Positions 10,514-21,747 are shown, counted from the first letter of the stretch. The stretch: DNA of 64,000 nt from Henckelia pumila (GCF_033568475.1 NC_133122.1:182299449-182363448), one strand, 5' to 3'. Program-made: numbers and translations. Notes: generated by a model from the sequence alone, not told the origin.

Positions 10514-12025
10514 GTGCGATCTAGGATTGTTGTTCTTCAGGGTATACCTTCAAGAACAAGAAAGGTATGCAGGGTATCCAGATGTTTGCGATCTTATCAG
10601 AGCCAGCCTTGTACTTGCGAATTTCGGGATGCTCAGATGTCTGATTCGAAGACCCAGCGTTTGGCTTGTCTAGCCAACGAGGGTAGTACGTCTGGATTTC
10701 ACTATCAGTCAGATGGTTTTCTGTGTTTGTCAGGACGGCTTGTGATCCCGGAGGATGAGGATCTGCAGGGGGAGATTTTGTCTCAGGCACACCATACTAA
10801 GTTGAGTATTCATCCAGGGAGCAACAAGATTTACAAGGATCTGCGTACTCGGTTTTGGTGGAAAAGAATGAAACGCAGCGTGTATCAGTATGTTTCGAGA
10901 TGCTTGGTTTGTCAGCAGGTCAAGGCAGAGCACCGACAACCTGGAGGTTTGCTTCACAGTCTGTCTATTCCAGAATGGAAATGGGAGCTTATCACGATGG
11001 ATTTTGTGACCCATTTACAGGTGTCTTCGAGGAATTGTGATGCCATCTGGGTTGTGGTGGACCGACTCACCAATTCAGCACATTTCATTCCCTATAGCCT
11101 AGAGTACACTGTTGATCGTATGGCCGGGTTGTACATCCAAGAGATCGTTCAACTTCATGGAGTTCCTGTCAGCGATCGAGACCCCAGGTTTACTTCTAGA
11201 TTCTGTGGAAGTGTTCAGCGTGCCATGGGCACTACTCTCAGTTTGAGTACTGCCTATCATCCGGGGACAGATGGTCAGACAGAGTGCACTATCCGGACCT
11301 TGGAGGACATGCTTCGGGCGTGTACTATGGATTTTGGTTCAGCCTGACAAGATCATTTGCCATTGATTGAGTTCGCATACAACAACAGCTATCATTGTAG
11401 CATTGGGATCAAAACTTTTGAGGCCTTGTACGGACGACTTTATCGTACTCCACTTTTCTGGGAAGAAGTGGGGGAGAGACAGGCCGAGGGACCAGAGTTA
11501 GTCTAGCAGGCAGCAGATATTGTTGATCAGATCAAGAAACGGATTAAGACTTCACAGAATCTTTAGGCCAACTATGCTAATATTAAGCGTAGACCTTTGC
11601 AGTTTGATGTTGGGGAGAAAGTGTTTCTGAAAGTTTCACCTTTCCGCAGGATTCTCAGAGTTGGTCTCAAAGGAAAGCTGTCTCCCAGGTTTATTGGTCC
11701 GTTTGAGATCTTGGAAAGCATCGGTGATTTGGCTTATCGGTTAGCCTTGCCACCGCTTTTTTCCAGTATCCATGACGTGTTTCACGTATCTTTGTTGCGA
11801 TGGTATGTGGCGGATCAGTCTCATATTCTGCAGCCGTCTGAAGTTCAGGTGGATACTGATTTGACTTATGTATAGAGACCGATTCGTATCCTGGATCATA
11901 AGGATAAGGTGTTGAGGAATAAAGTTATTCCTCTAGTTTTAGTGCAGTGACAGCTCCGAGGCACTGAAGAAGCCACTTGGGAGCTTGAGAGCAGGATGCG
12001 TTCAGAACATCATGAGTTATTTTGA
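10514..12025 (+). pseudogene. Integrase and chromodomain-like end of element B
   Basis: The zinc site is intact in outline (AHHTKLSIHPG, then CLVCQQVKAE). The core has D in MDFVTH and D in SDRDPRF, but SERTIR reads TECTIR, keeping the Glu while Arg became Cys. Two or three residues before SDRDPRF are missing compared with elements A and C. The frame is broken by TGA at 11345, TAG at 11504, TAG at 11564, TAG at 11873 and TGA at 11948, all in one frame and all readable as C-to-T or G-to-A changes. [15 protein letters not shown] and a chromodomain-like GTEEATWE end the protein, with TGA at 12023-12025. Confidence 0.88.
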
Positions 12026-12146
12026 TTTTATTTCAGTATTGTACTAATTTGTACTTTGTAAAAAGTTTCATCTGAATAAAAGAATGTTTCTGCATATGGT
12101 TTTACTTTCAGTACTTAAGATCTGATTTCGAGGACGAAATATCTTA

Positions 12147-12158
12147 AGTGAGGGAGAA
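12147..12158 (+). promoter_or_regulatory. Polypurine tract of element B
   Basis: AAGTGAGGGAGAA-type purine run directly before the LTR start TGTAGTAAC at 12159. Confidence 0.8.
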
Positions 12159-12337
12159 TGTAGTAACTCATATCCGAAATTAACGATTTATGAGTATATT
12201 AATCAAGTGATCATGTTTAGAGTAATTAAAAAATGATTAAGGAAATTTCATATGGATTAATAGACTTCATAAATGGACTCAGAGTGATCGAAAATGGCTC
12301 GAAGGGTGACCAGGAACGAAATCAACGTTCGTGAAAT

Positions 12338-12475
12338 GGACGCAACGTTCTGGTCAGCTGATGTCATCCGTGACGTCAGCAAGTCGAAGTCATTGCTTAC
12401 AACCGTTATGGGACATCGGATGCAACGTTCATCGGAAGGATGCAATGTTCATCGGACGGACGCAACGATGGTGGA
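12338..12475 (+). promoter_or_regulatory. Repeat block and TGACGTCA site upstream of the LTR B TATA box
   Basis: Four related units of the type GGATGCAACGTTCATCGGA lie at about 12338, 12418, 12438 and 12458. The palindrome TGACGTCA, a classic bZIP (TGA/CRE-type) site, lies at 12371-12378. Tandem short repeats ahead of TATA are typical LTR enhancers, but activity is an inference. Confidence 0.55.
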
Positions 12476-12496
12476 ACAGACGTTCCGTTCCGCGTC

Positions 12497-12504
12497 TATA
12501 AATA
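12497..12504 (+). promoter_or_regulatory. TATA box of LTR B
   Basis: TATAAATA in the context GCGTCTATAAATATGGG, about 340 bp into the LTR. The same context occurs in LTR C. Confidence 0.75.
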
Positions 12505-13505
12505 TGGGATCTGAGGCTTCATTTCTACTCGCACCTTACTCTCTTCTCTCTCAATTCCTTAGCCTTCTAGCTTAGATCTAGAGCATTCTAGGCGTCCCAT
12601 TGGGAATCCGGAAGTGGCATAGCAGTTCAGGCGTCGTAGCAGAGCTGTGGCCTAGTTTTGAGGCAAGCGACAGCAACGGGCTGACAACAGACGCAGGTAT
12701 AGCTTTTGCTTCCTAAAAATATTTAGGAGTATACAATAGCTTAGTTAAGGTTTTTGGAGTAATATAATGATATTAGTATCATTTAGCTGTGTGGTGCGGA
12801 CTATACGCGTGGACCTAGAGCCGCTAGAGCTTGCCTAGTAGTTGAGGTACGAAAGTACTGTTCGAGATATCCTGACTGAGTATGCATGTATTATGTGACT
12901 ACATGATTTATATGACATGATTTTATGTTGCATACATTTGCATATTGGGCTATCTCTTTTGAGATGTCTGGTAGTAGGGTTTTACCCTATCCTGTTAGTG
13001 GATGGACTTCCATCGATTTGGGTTCGGAGTATCCACTGGTATTTGGTATGAGAGCCACCTCCTGAGGCGACGGCACAGCGTGCTATATACCAGGGTCCAG
13101 TTTGTCTTTGTTATCTGATCATTGGCCTCTAGTTCAGTAGGCGGTACACTTTCATTCATGTATATTCATACTCTCGTACTGAGTGTTTTATGCTCACGTC
13201 TCGTACTTTGTGTGTCTGGACACCCTATTTCATGGGGCAGATTTGCGATTGGATGAGGCGGGTGGATCCAGGAGGGGCTAGGCAGTGGATGGCTAGCTGG
13301 GGCTTCGCCTAGGGTTTTATTTTGATGTATTGGGATGATAAAGTATTCGATTTGGTTGTATAATTATTTGGGTATTTGCATATTCTTTTCCTTGAGATTG
13401 TATAATATTTATTGCTTCCGCAGTTTATTCTGGTTTAATATTTTATTAAGTTAATTGCATGTTTAAGTTTTTGATTAGTAGGTGATCTCGGTAAGGGTCA
13501 CTACA

Positions 13506-14439
13506 GTTGGTTTTCTCGATTTGACCAATATTTTTCTTACCCATAACTAAGGGCAGTTTCGACTCCCAGAAGTCAATCACGCAAGCTCGAAGCATATCTT
13601 CTAAAACCTGAATTACTCTTTCTGATTGGCCATCAGTCTATGGGTGAAAAGAAGTACTAAAAGCAAATTTTGTACCTAACCCACAATACAAAATTTCCCA
13701 AAAACCCGATGTAAACTTAGGATCTCTGTTTGAAACTATTCGGGCAGGAAATCCATGCAGTCGAACAATCTCACGAATATAAATCTCAGCATAATGTGTC
13801 ATCGTGAATGTCGTTCTCACCGCTAAGAAGTGTGCAGACTTCGTCAATCTATCAACGATCACCCAAATGACATTAGATCCTTGAGGTGTATTTGGTAGCC
13901 CTACCACGAAGTCCATGGTAACATCTTCCTACTTCCACGTGGGGATAGGAAGAGGTCTCAACAACCCGGTCGGTCTCTGATATTCAGCCTTCACTTGATG
14001 ACATGTAAGATATTCACTCACAAATTTAACAATGTCTTTCTTCATTCCTGGCCACCAATACAACACTTGTACATATTTGTACATCTTAGTACTCCCGGGG
14101 TTCACGGAATACAGAGTAGTATGTGCCTCAGTCATTACATCATTCCTCAGTGACTTGGCTTCTGGTACCCAAATGCGGACCTTGTACTGCACGATCTCAT
14201 CCTTGATCGTGTACAGGGTGTGGCCTTTGGATTCATCTCTACGCTTACATTCGACTAATTGCTGATCGAAAGCTTGGCCTAATCGAATTCGATCAAGCAG
14301 ATTTGGTACCACTGTCAAAGCCATCAAATTAAAACCATTATTCGGCTGATACACTTCAAATATCAGTCGCTGAATTTCTGAAATCAGTTGTTGCTAGTTG
14401 GGTAACTGTGATAATGTCGTCGACTTGAGACTCAGGGCA
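13506..14439 (-). pseudogene. Integrase of element C
   Basis: The zinc-binding part is at 14354-13929 (EAHTTLYSVNPG, then CHQVKAEYQRP). Its second His is Asn, and CLVC-type spacing reads YLTCHQ, so ligands are lost. The core has D in MDFVVGLP and E in SERVIQVLEDM, but the second catalytic Asp is Asn (VSNRDPKF), a G-to-A change that alone would stop catalysis. A stop separates the two parts near 13926, and another follows STSFHP. The sequence ends at 13506, where element B inserted. Confidence 0.85.
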
Positions 14440-15924
14440 TCTGTAACTACATTAGCTTTACCCGGATGGTAACTAATATCATAATATTAGTCTTTCACTA
14501 ACTCCAACCATCGCCTTTGCCTCATGTTCAATTCCTTCTGAGTGAATAAATATTTTAGGCTCTTGTGGTTGGTAAAAATCTGACAACGTTCCCCATATAG
14601 ATAATGCCTCCAAAGTTTCAAGGCAAATACCACTGCTGCCAATTCGAGGTCATGATTTGGATATTTTCGTTCATGCCAACTGTCTTGATGCATAGACAAT
14701 AACTTTGTCATCTTGCATCAGAACAGCTCCCAACCCATTCTTGGACGTATCCGTATACACCACAAACCATCCGGTTCCCTCTAGAATTGTCAATACTGGT
14801 GTCGTCATCAGTCTTTCCTTCAGTTCATTGAAGCTCTTCTCACACTCATCATTCCACTCAAATTCCACGCCTTTTTTTTATTGAAGTCATCGGTAAGGAG
14901 ATCCGTGAGAAATTTTGTATGAACCTCCTGTAGTAGCCTGTCAATCCCAAGAAACTTTGAGTCTCAGTGGCGCTCTTCGGATTAGCCCAGTTACATATCG
15001 CCTCTATCTTAGCTGGGTCGACCTCAATCCCTATCCTGGAAACTATATGACCCAAAAACGCAATTTGTTCTATCCAGAAGTCACATTTGCTAAATTTTGC
15101 ATACAATATCTTCTCCTTCAAAATCTGGAGAACTGTAGCCAAATGCTGTTGATGCTCTTCCAAGCTGTGAGAGTAGACCAATATATCATCAATAAAGACA
15201 ATGAAAAACTAGTCTAGAAACGGATGAAAAACTCGGTTCATCAAGTTCATGAAAGCTGCTGGAGCATTAGTCAATCCAAACAGCATAACAAGGAACTCAT
15301 AATGTCCATAACAAGTCCTGAAGGCAGTCTTTTGAAAATCCTCGTCTTTCACCTTTGGGCGTGTGATAACCCGGCCTCAAATAGATCTTGGAAAACACTA
15401 ATGCTCCTTGAAATTGATCAAACAAATCTTCTATTCTCGGCAGTGGGTATTTGTTCTTCACAGTAAACCGGTTCAGCTCTCAGTAATCTATACACAATCT
15501 CATGGACCCATCTTTCTTGCGGACAAATAATGCTGGTGCGCACATGGAGACACACTCGGCCTGATGAAGCCCTTATTGAGTAACTCTTGTAATGATCCTT
15601 CAAATCCTTCATTTCAGAAGATGTTAACCGGTACGGTGCCTTATAAATTGGTGTGGCACCCGATAGAAGTTCAATCCAAAATTTTACCTCCCTTGTTGGA
15701 GGTAAGCCGACAATATCATGTGGGAATACCTCTGGGAAGTTTCGTGCCACTTCCACATCATTCAACTTTGGTCGTGGCAACTCTGATTCCACCGTGATAC
15801 TTTCTATAAAACCCTCACACCCCTTACTCATCAGACATCGTGTCTTACAAGCAGAGATTATATAAGGCAGGTTTGAACTCGGCGCAAAATAAAAGACAAA
15901 CTGATCAGCATTAGACGGTTTCAA
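14440..15924 (-). pseudogene. Reverse transcriptase and RNase H of element C
   Basis: Pieces in several frames still line up. The RT N-terminus is at 15924-15600 (HDIVGLPPTREVKFWIELL, then APYRLTSSEMKDLK). The middle, with the catalytic YVDD region, is badly shifted. The thumb is at 15181-14880 ([22 protein letters not shown], then [11 protein letters not shown]). The RNase H starts at 14868 ([16 protein letters not shown]) and goes on at 14711-14490 ([22 protein letters not shown]). No open frame longer than about 170 codons is left. The family is clear but the protein is dead. Confidence 0.85.
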
Positions 15925-16735
15925 GGTAAATTGCGCCGCTTAAAATCTATAGCAGCTTCATGATGAGAAAACCAGTCCATTACAAAGATAACATCAAACT
16001 CGAATATGCTTAAAACAATAAAATCAGCATAAACCACATGATCCTGCATCCGGATCTTACAATTTCTAACGATGCTACTACTATGCAATTCTTCACCAGA
16101 AGGTAAGGAAACACTATAGTCCATAAATATTCTATCAGGTGTAACCCCTAACTTTGCAACAAAAACCACAAATATAAAGGAATGGGTAGCTCCAGATTCA
16201 ATCAAAGCATGGGCAGGTAAATCAGCAATAAGAATCATACTCATTATAATGGTTGTATCCAGGTCCACTTGCTCCTGAGTCATAGCAAAGACTCTTCCTC
16301 TGACTGGTTCTTGAGACTGCGGACTATCTTTAGCATAGTGTCTTGGCTTCTTGCAATAGTAGCAGACATTCTGTCACATCATGCACTGACCCGTGTGAAA
16401 ATTCCCGCACTTGGGACATGCTACTCGGTTTTCGGCCTTAGGAGCGGTTCCAGCAACTGGTCGTGGCCCTTGAGGCTTAAGCTGAAATGCCATTTTTTGC
16501 TGCTACTACGACCTCCTCTGAGTCGGGACCTGATACGACCACTTTGCGTTAGGTCCGTGCTGGTCACGGCCCTGATAGTTCGCCCTCTTTCCCTGGGATT
16601 TCTTGACAATATCATTTTTGTCCTTCTCTGACAGCATCGCTTTGTCTACAACATCCCTGTAATTGGCAGCAGCTCCACTTAATCGGACATCATGAATAAT
16701 AGAGGCACGCAGCTCTTCCAAATAATCGAAAATGA
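15921..16735 (-). pseudogene. gag remnant and protease of element C
   Basis: The gag part begins abruptly at about 16735 with LRASIIHDVRLSG and runs to two Cys knuckles near 16420-16330 (CPKCGNFHTGQC, and CYYCKKPRHYAKD with its last Cys lost). The protease at 16283-15921 has LIESGATHSF, where the catalytic Asp is Glu, so it would be weak or inactive. It then reads FDVIFVMDWFSHHEAAIDF, the conserved end of this domain. The first half of gag is missing; the LTR joins it directly. Confidence 0.83.
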
Positions 16736-17685
16736 TAAATAAAAATAACAGCGAAAGCTAAAACCATGTTTACAAACAAAACCGGTGGAATACAACCGGT
16801 GACTAAAAACCGAAGGCAATAAATCTATTAAACAACCAAATCGAAGATACTGTATCAAATCCCCTAAACTAAAGAAACTCACGAAAACCACCGCTCCAGC
16901 CTTAACCCTACCTCGACCCACCAGTGTCGTCCAACCTGAGACCTGCTCCATCGAATAGGGTGTCCATGAACAAAACACTAGACGTGAGCGACTACGCTCA
17001 GTACGATAAGCATGAGTATACAAATCTAGTATGATGCATGAAAATGACTGGGTACTGGTTAACACAAGTCTTGCTCAGTCTAAACGTCAATGAGTATGTA
17101 GTACCATATGAGGTCAAATCCACTGGGCACATCCACACAATCGTCCAGATCACCGTAGCGTCAATCCTCGTCAAAAAGGCGTCTATAATCAAGAAATATA
17201 GGACTGAGCGATCCTACTACAAAGTTTATCTCAAAGGAGACTCGGCAACATGAATATGCACATGCAGCATAATATATGAAAGCAGTAAAACATGTATCAT
17301 GGAACATAAAATGCAACATATAAGCATGCATACTCGCTGACTATCTCATTCAGTACTTATGTACTTTACTAAGGCAATCCTAGTATCATAAGTCTAGGGT
17401 CCAAGCCCACAAGAAGATATTTACCATATCACCATTACTGATCTAAAAGCCTAAACTAAGTTAATATGTACTCCCTAATACTAATAAGGATTTCGCACTA
17501 TACCTACGCCCGTCATAAGCCCGCTGAAGTCAAATGCCCTTATTCCTGGGAACAACTCTGCTACGACCATGGAAACGTCTCCCAATCAGCCAAGCCTCGC
17601 CTAGATGGCTAGAATCGCCCAAGAATCACCAAGACAACAGAGGGAAAAGTTGTGAATTAGCAAAAAATCTGATTCTTGGATGCCA

Positions 17686-17693
17686 TATTTATA
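17686..17693 (-). promoter_or_regulatory. TATA box of LTR C
   Basis: TATAAATA on the - strand in the context CGCCTATAAATATGGC, almost the same as in LTR B. Confidence 0.7.
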
Positions 17694-17812
17694 GGCGACG
17701 TTCGAAAGTTCCGATATCTGCATGCATGCCACGTTTTCGAACTGTCCTGATCGGAAGCTCCGATCTCTACTTCGGAATCTCTAATCCCATTCATGAATCT
17801 GCGTATCAAAAC

Positions 17813-18416
17813 CAAGGTTCTAAAAAACATGAAGCGTGTCGAAGCGTGAGAGCCAAGCTTCAAGTTTTTTAATCTTAAGCACGATTACTACGATCTTAAG
17901 CGTACGCTTAAGCGTAAAAAAACGTTTTTAATTTAAACTATAATTATAATCATCTCAAACAAATTAACAAAGTAAATAATGAATAAATATAATAAGTTCA
18001 AGTGTAATGCATTAATTTTTTGTGAGATTCTAATTCAATTTATTTCATCATTCATTTCATATCCTCTATCATCGAACATAAACTAAATTAATTGGTCTAA
18101 TTTTAAACATTAGTTGTAAAATCCCTCAATATGTATTGCATTCATATCATCGCTACACTTAACCATATAATATTGTACATTTTTAACATTGCTAACAATC
18201 ACTCACTAATAAAATCGTTAATTTATGATCTATTTTTGTCTTATTAATCAATTTTGGTTTTTAGAAAAGTCATATTTAAGCGTATTTAACGACACTTGAA
18301 ATGGTCAACTTATGTCTGATCGCTTTTTTACCTTTTTTGGCCGAAGCGAAGCATTTTGTTGACGCTTCAAGCTTAAGCGAGATAAGCGAGGCTTAATCAA
18401 GATTTTTAGAACACTG
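17813..18416. mobile_element. hAT-type MITE in LTR C
   Basis: This 604-bp insert has imperfect terminal inverted repeats, CAAGGTTCTAAAAA on the left and CAGTGTTCTAAAAATC read inward from the right. It is flanked by the 8-bp duplication ATCAAAAC (17805-17812 and 18417-18424), the length made by hAT transposases. Both ends carry many CTTAAGCG/GAAGCG motifs in opposite orientations, including CTTAAGCGTACGCTTAAGCG. There is no coding potential, so it would have been moved by another element's transposase. Confidence 0.88.
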
Positions 18417-18430
18417 ATCAAAACGTTGGC

Positions 18431-18438
18431 GACGTCAC
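18431..18438 (-). promoter_or_regulatory. ACGT-core (bZIP-type) site in LTR C
   Basis: GTGACGTC on the - strand, upstream of the TATA box. It occupies the same relative place as TGACGTCA in LTR B. Between this site and the TATA box the hAT MITE has inserted, so the spacing is now about 700 bp. Confidence 0.45.
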
Positions 18439-18686
18439 TAGTGCGCATGGCCTAACTCTTCGAAAGCTCAGATCTCACGATCCGAAGGTCCAAACTCACA
18501 TTTTGCTTCCAATCTCAGTTGTTATGGTTCGGTGCTTCCAAACCCACTTCGGAAGGTCCGATCTCTTCGGTGGTTCCGAAATCCTGATCCCACATTTCTG
18601 ATCCAATTAAACACTTGGTTGGTTAAGATTTGTATCTCTTAATCATGTTTAACCATTAAACTCATAAAATGGGGTACAGGTTACTA

Positions 18687-19370
18687 CATGATGTAACTCT
18701 ATTAGAAATTGTCCTGAGTAGAGAGAGATATTTCATTTTTTTTACTATTTAAGTTCTTAGGAGTTCCAATCAAGAGTCGATTGAATTGAGTTTGTGCAAG
18801 TTGTTGTATAAATCAAAGTTTTCTAGTGAAAATCCTTCTTGAAACAGAAAAAAAAGAGATGTAGAAGCTTAAATTTCGAACTTCTATAAAAACCTATGTA
18901 TTATTTACTTTACTGCATATTTTTATCTGCCTAGTGATCAAACGTTTATTTGCATCAATCTACACACATTTTCGATCATAATATCATGTCTTGAGGGCAT
19001 CATCCTTTATCAATAGGTCAAGGGACCCCTGACCTATAATAAAAAATTTTCAAGGATTTTAATGACCAATCCAAAATTAAAGTTAAGAGACTTGAACTTA
19101 ATATAATAAATCATATATTATTGTCAAAAAATATAATAAATTTTATATACGATATATATTTCGAATCTAATTTGAAAATTTCATGAATTTATGGTAATAC
19201 AAAAATAAATATGCGCGACTTGAAATTTTCATTTTTCCAACCTTAATTTATTTTGATTCAACAACAAATAATTAATCAAAAGTTACAAATTCTACTTTCA
19301 TTATTTACGAATTGGGACTTTTAATCTCCCCAATCATGAAAGTCTGAATTTTTAATAAAATCGCATTACA
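18687..19370. other. Flank between element C and the CACTA element
   Basis: No gene. 18700-18980 looks like part of an LTR or leader from another retrotransposon (short phrases ending in TTGCATCAATCTACACAC), but I cannot place its ends. 19020-19370 is plain AT-rich sequence. TGATG at 18687-18691 would be one target copy of element C. Confidence 0.4.
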
Positions 19371-19860
19371 CACTACAAGAAATCAAGGCTTCAGAGACGG
19401 ATTTTTTCGTGTCTAAAACTTATTTTTCCGTCTCTAAAGTAAGTTTAAGACGGAATATTCCGTCTCAAAAATCCGTTTTCAATAGTCCCGTCCCTGATTT
19501 GGAGACAGATAAATTCCGTTTCTAAATTTAGTGATGGACTATGACTCCGTCTATGAATCCGTTTTTAATTTTACTTAATGATAATAATCTCAAAATTGAA
19601 TTCCGTTTCTAATTTTGTATCAAATCCGTTATTATTCCGTCTCAAATAACGTTTGAGCATAATTCTAATCAACTCAAATAACGTCTTTAATTTTGTCTCA
19701 AATCTGTCATTATTTAGTCTCGAACAATATATTAAATATAATTATATTCCGTTAAAATTCCGTCTCTAATTTTATCTCAAATCCGTCATTATTCAATCTC
19801 AAACAACGAACCAAATATAATCATATTCTGTCACTAATTTTGTCTCAACTCCATTGTTAT
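19371..19860. repeat. Subterminal repeat zone of the CACTA element
   Basis: Short motifs such as GACGGA, CCGTCTC and CCGTTTCTAA recur every 20-40 bp, including an inverted pair around 19450 (GACGGAATATTCCGTC). In En/Spm-like elements such zones bind the TNPA-type protein. Confidence 0.7.
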
Positions 19861-20148
19861 TTCATTCCATTTATAAATCTGTTTACAATTTTATATAAAC
19901 ATTTGTTTATAAATCAATTTCTAATTTTATAAAAAAAATCAATAATTAATATTATAATTCATTGTCATATTCCTCTACAAATAAACTAAAAATAAGAACA
20001 ACTAATCTTCCCAATTCAAATAAAATACCATGGAACTAATCGTAGCATAAAAAATACATTAGCATCCAACTAACTTAAATAATTAATCTAATCAAATCAA
20101 ATCATAACTAAATAAATTTAAAAATCTGAAACTTATGTTGCATTTGCC

Positions 20149-21548
20149 TTATTTATTACGATTCTCGCGTGCGCCAGATCCTCCTGGGAATATGTGATTA
20201 GTATACCCCACTTTTTGAATCATTTTACGGACCATCTCCTTGAGATTTTCTTCTCTCAATCTGCTTTCCTCCATAAGCTTGTCTTCTCTCTCCCTGTTTT
20301 CTATGATAACAAGTTCCAACTTCTTACGACTTTCGATAATTTCTTCCTCCATTCTTTTACTATTTGCTCGCATATCTTCAATTTCTTTCTCTAACTCTTT
20401 GTTTTTCTCGCTGGAACATATCTCATGACTTGGTAATAGCGAATTTCCATTGTGTGCTCTTCTAGAGTGTTGCTCACGTCCAAATCCATATACCCTGCCC
20501 TTAGATGGACGACCCACCACATCACACCATGATTTGAGATCAAACATAGGATTCAAAGATTGATCATCAATATTTAATTTCTCTCTGTATTTTTCCTGTC
20601 CATATAACAATAACTTTCATTAACATAATATAGAAACAAACCAATAAGATCAATGATGTTTTAGAATTTATAAGATATATAAGAATTTAACTGCAACATT
20701 GCTAAACTAATAAACTTTACTCACAAGTTAAAGTATATTGTCTCAAACAAAAAGATATATTACAGTAATATATAGTGCAATAAAGAACCATTCCAAAATA
20801 ACATTTAATTTTGCATTCCAGCCACCGGCTAGGTGTGAATTGTGATCTTTCTGGCAGATAAGCAATAATGCAAATCCACAAACACAGTTATATCAACAAT
20901 ATGAAATGATAGCAATAGGACACAATCAAAAAATAGTAAATAATTTAATTAATTTGACTCACACTAATCCGGGCTGATTCATTATCCACGAACTCTCCAG
21001 TACCTTGCTTCCTTTTATGCATGCGTTCAAAAACCTCAAATTCATCCACTTCTCGTCCCAACTCTTTCTTCTATGAATATATATGCCAATATATAAAATA
21101 ACAAATTAGATGTATTTAATTAAATATACAAATGCAAAAATGTAATAAGAAGTGTATTTGGATGAAAGCTCTAAAAACTGACCATTTTCTCGAGGTGTGC
21201 TCCAAAAAAAATTGAACCTCCAGCATGTCTAGTAATAGATCCATCCTTCAGAGTCATTCGATTTTTTTTTGCTACTTCACATTTGATCTTGTGATCTTCT
21301 TTATTCCAATGATTCCTCACCAACTGATCCCATATTTTAACTCCAATCCGTTCAGGTTTCTTACCTATCATATCTAATATATTTGGTTCCCTTCCTAAGT
21401 CTTCATATGCAGCTGATAATGCGGCTTTCTTAGCCAAATGAATTGTTGATCTAAATCTTTCAGCTGCATTTTCATTCCATACTTTTCTCATTTCTCTATC
21501 AGTAACATTATCCCATCTATATCTCAACTGCATCATTCCAATAATCAA
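20149..21548 (-). pseudogene. CACTA accessory/transposase-like protein (three visible exons)
   Basis: Exon pieces on the - strand are 21548-21183, 21070-20963 and about 20599-20149, with GT/AG borders at each inner junction. The first carries WDQLVRNHWN and a KNRMTLKDGS block followed by HAGGS, the pattern of the plant Ptta/En/Spm transposase family. The second has KKELGREVDEFEVFERMHKRK, then FVDNESARIS. The third has GRVYGFGRE and a long charged coiled coil (KELEKEIEDM to LKEMVRKMI), probably for dimer formation. The N-terminus is not seen upstream, so the gene is partial or starts at an unseen exon. The DDE catalytic protein (TNPD type) is absent, so this copy could not move alone. Confidence 0.7.
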
Positions 21549-21747
21549 TCAATTACTGAGAATTTTGTGTACACAACAGTTACAATGACATAAAAGTTAA
21601 TGTGAAAGAAAGGGTTTTGTGTGTGTGCATGTAATTGAGGCTTGAGAGACCGATGTCATGAAGACTGAATTTTACTGAGAATTTTAGAGAAATGATGCAT
21701 ATATACAAGTAAAAATTTAATCTTTGCAACAATGTTAATTATTTTGG

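Larger units (their letters stand above)
10163..13505 (+). mobile_element. Element B: Ty3/gypsy retrotransposon, 3' part, interrupted by A
   Basis: The sequence starts in mid-codon in the RNase H domain, because element A inserted there, and runs through integrase and chromodomain-like end to a polypurine tract and a 1347-bp LTR. The rest of B should lie upstream of the window beyond element A. Its LTR ends at 13505, directly next to the integrase region of element C, so B is inserted in C; GTTGG at 13506-13510 would be one target copy. Five premature stops and a frameshift show it is dead. Confidence 0.9.
12159..13505 (+). repeat. 3' LTR of element B
   Basis: This 1347-bp LTR starts TGTAGTAAC and ends GGTCACTACA. 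It contains a short-repeat block, an ACGT palindrome and a TATA box in promoter order, and resembles the LTR of element C in layout and termini. Confidence 0.9.
13506..18686 (-). mobile_element. Element C: Ty3/gypsy retrotransposon, 5' LTR to integrase, interrupted by B
   Basis: Read on the - strand, the order is LTR (18686 to about 16736), gag remnant, protease, RT, RNase H, integrase, and then the junction with element B at 13506. The 3' end should lie on the far side of B and A, outside the window. The end of the LTR, the primer site and the first part of gag are missing at about 16736. It is the oldest of the three gypsy elements by nesting, and the most decayed. Confidence 0.88.
16736..18686 (-). 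repeat. 5' LTR of element C, 3' end deleted
   Basis: On the - strand it starts TGTAGTAACCTG at 18686, like LTR B. It has a TGACGTC site, repeated TTCGGAAGGTCCGATC-type motifs, and a TATA box at 17693-17686, and it breaks off near 16736 where gag begins. The final 70 bp or so expected by comparison with LTR B are missing. Without the 604-bp hAT insert and one 8-bp duplication it is about 1340 bp, close to LTR B. Confidence 0.82.
19371..21747. mobile_element. CACTA (En/Spm) element, one end plus transposase-like gene
   Basis: The left end is CACTACAAGAAATC at 19371, the standard terminus of plant CACTA elements. For about 480 bp it is followed by many copies of GAGACGG/CCGTCTC-like subterminal motifs in both orientations. 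A gene on the - strand with a plant transposase (PF03004-type) domain lies inside. I do not find the matching TAGTG end; at 21748 another CACTA terminus begins, so this copy is probably broken there. Confidence 0.78.

Noticed and set aside
16269..17253. Several + strand frames over element C
   Set aside because: They are antisense to gag, protease and LTR of element C and have no motifs.
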